A DNA stretch of 64,000 nucleotides from Paragonimus westermani (lineage: Eukaryota; Platyhelminthes; Trematoda; Plagiorchiida; Troglotrematidae). The translations under genes and the position numbers were made by a program. The stretch is from NCBI GenBank assembly GCA_008508345.1, contig QNGE01003234.1:4028-68027 (forward strand), written 5' to 3'. The notes below the pieces were generated by a model, which did not search any database, was not told where the DNA came from, and saw only the letters and a list, made by a program, of their open reading frames with translations. Of the stretch, positions 61,921 to 64,000 are shown in pieces (position 1 is the stretch's first letter; the number at the start of each line of letters is the position of its first letter).

Positions 61921-64000
61921 CCCTAGATTTAGTTGACGGTTTTATGTTGACTCTGGTACACAAAGTTCCCTTGAATTATTAATATGTTATACACAGCAAC
62001 AGTATATGTGACATGCAATCAAAATCAACGGGCGCACAGGAGTTGAGTTTTACTTGCGTAACAGAGCGTGCGGCTTTGTCACTGGCGCCGTCTTAACTGT
62101 CGGTTTTGCAAGTCTTGCGCGTGGCGTACTGAGCCTTTGGTTCATGTCTGTTTGCGTTGTTTCCTCCTACAGGACTGCTATTGGAACCCCTACTTTGGCA
62201 GAACGCCGTCTCCGGGCGTGCCAAGTTGCCCCAAAGTTTGTTTGTGAGTGTTATGAACAGTCAGAGTAAAAGCAGTCGGCTTGCATGTACATATGTGCCC
62301 GAAATTGTGCATAATCGACTTTCTACTGTGAATTAGCTGTTTGGATTTCATGCAAGCTCAGGTGAATATTTTCTGGTTAATCGGTGTGAGTTACCAGAAA
62401 ACTGTTACATTCCCATATGCCGCGTGAATTTCTCGCCAAGTTCGCTCACTCCATGTTAGTCATATTCCTAATAGTTAATACGGTGTGCGACTTCAAACGC
62501 ACCGGTTTGCGTTTAGGCTTGTTGACATCGAGTTCATGGTGCGAGTTCATTATTCGGAATCCACAATTCGCGTCTCTGAATGCTCAGGATCAAACGAATG
62601 GTATGTTACTGCATTCCAAACTTTCCGATGTGGGGTCGTCCGCATAGTTATTCTAACCCTGAAGTGCCAAATAAAATTGTAAACTTATTGAAATCGTGGG
62701 TGGACCCTGTTTCACAGAGAGACCACACAAAGTGGCAGGTGCTGTTGACATTTTAACAACTTCCGGAATACCAACAACATCAATAGCCTAAGGGTTGGTT
62801 GCAACTAGACGTACCTTCAGTGATTGCAGCGACTCCCTTAAAACAGTGACGATTTTAGGCAGCTTCCTTTGAACCTTCAAACGGTACTTTAAGGTAGATC
62901 AGCCCGGGTGTTGAATGAAGATTCATCATCTTTTTTCCAACAATCCCGAGCAAGAGGTGAACCGAGAGACGTTAATGGATGGTGCTCGAGTTGCCTTATA
63001 TGCTACAATGGCTACATTGTATATGTGTATTTCAGATTGAAAAAGTAGTTACTGCGCTACCTCTCACACCCTAGCAATAATAACTGAACCCGAGTCCAGA
63101 CACACACTTTTGGCCTATCCGTGTTCAATACATCGAAAGCGCAAGCATGACATACTTCAGGACACACTGTGATCCCGTCAAGGTTCGAACCAGACGTTGT
63201 GAAGGTCTGTTGCGGACCATCGAAACCATTTGGTGGACTGTGTCACCGGACTTCGGCGTTTATTGCGGGCTGCCCTCGACGTGACCTGGGGCACATGATA
63301 CGGTGAATTCCTCGACGTGTTATCAGTGGTAACCTTGCTTAGTGCTCTGTAAGGCAGGTTGAAGGACATTCAATTTACTATGGCTGTGATTGGTGTACAC
63401 AGAAGAAACTCCTGATTTTCCGTCTTCATTTCTTCACTCAGTACACAAGGAAACCTTACTCTTGAAATCAACCGGGCGCTTTGTGCTGGAGATTACCTGT
63501 TTTGTAATATCCTCCTTGATGTAGTGTCGACATTTTCACTTGGCCACATGCACCTGGTGTGCCATGGAGTAGTAATACGGATATTGAATTTGTGGGTTTT
63601 TAGTCCAACTGAGCACGCTGTCGGTTTCATCTTGAGCAGCACCACACGGATAACAGGCCACATGTCTGCTCTACAGTAAACTACCTTGTGTAACTTTACC
63701 AGACGTTGTGAACCATTAACTAAGGTTGAGCGATGAGAAAATACTGAGCTCCACCAGTTCCTATTGTGCGTAGGGCCAATTGTTCTCTAAGGCCTACTTT
63801 ATCCTTGTAAATATATTTTTCGGAACCCTGGATGTAGTCAGATTTTATCTAGCTTTCCTCGAAATTTCGGACAGCTACATCTATGCGAGCGCTGCAGAGT
63901 ACGAAACACTGCAGCAATCGTCGGATGGCGGCTCCGCCTGCACTAATCGACGGACAAACTTTAATATGCACTATCCAGGGAGAAAACGGTCGGTATACAT
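61921..64000. other. no recognisable gene
   Basis: Open frames at 62054-62269 (+), 62417-62647 and 62485-62682 (+, overlapping), and 63369-63178 (-) are unrecognised. A 15-bp sequence ACCAGACGTTGTGAA recurs at about 63189 and 63699. Nothing else supported. Confidence 0.4.

Overview
This window reads as nuclear DNA from a flatworm, most likely a digenean trematode. Three things point that way. The one unmistakable host gene, O-GlcNAc transferase, has several introns of only 36-46 nt, a style known from schistosomes and other flukes. The mobile elements are of kinds abundant in flukes: Ty3/gypsy elements resembling the CsRn1/Boudicca group, RTE-like and CR1-like LINEs, and a Penelope-like element. 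Almost everything else is long non-coding sequence and decayed repeats. No species is claimed.

Layout. 0-14 kb is a graveyard of retroelements: three RTE-like LINE pieces on the + strand (165-530, about 900-3270, 3545-3800), a doubtful BEL/Pao-like piece (4.3-4.8 kb), two CR1-like LINE pieces on the - strand (6.2-6.9 kb and 9.2-11.3 kb) and a Ty3/gypsy relic on the - strand (12.4-13.8 kb). At 15.17-15.55 kb lies a solo LTR. From 15.75 to 24.91 kb, three open blocks with phase-compatible splice sites suggest an unrecognised + strand gene with an 8 kb intron; that intron carries a striking 127-nt hairpin. 25-36 kb is mostly featureless apart from a LINE tail (28.1 kb), a head-to-tail 559-bp tandem duplication (30.6-31.8 kb) and a foldback repeat (32.3-33.3 kb). 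A frameshifted Penelope-like element occupies 36.3-38.7 kb and is followed by a hammerhead-ribozyme-like motif. A third, inverted copy of the 559-bp repeat (42.8-43.4 kb) abuts a fragment of the same Penelope 3' sequence.

44.6-48.4 kb is the complete coding region of O-GlcNAc transferase (- strand, 7 exons, 1,037 aa by my splice model), with all key catalytic residues present. Downstream on the map, 49.5-60.2 kb holds at least three degraded Ty3/gypsy elements on the + strand: A with a 5' LTR, gag, protease, RT, RNase H and integrase; B with RNase H and integrase; C with protease and RNase H. The end of the window carries a near-perfect 427-bp inverted repeat around a 146-bp spacer with an ambiguous base (60.9-61.9 kb).

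The only gene whose function can be stated is OGT. The elements are all interrupted by stops or frameshifts, so none looks autonomous. All domain calls come from reading translated motifs by eye; no database search was possible.
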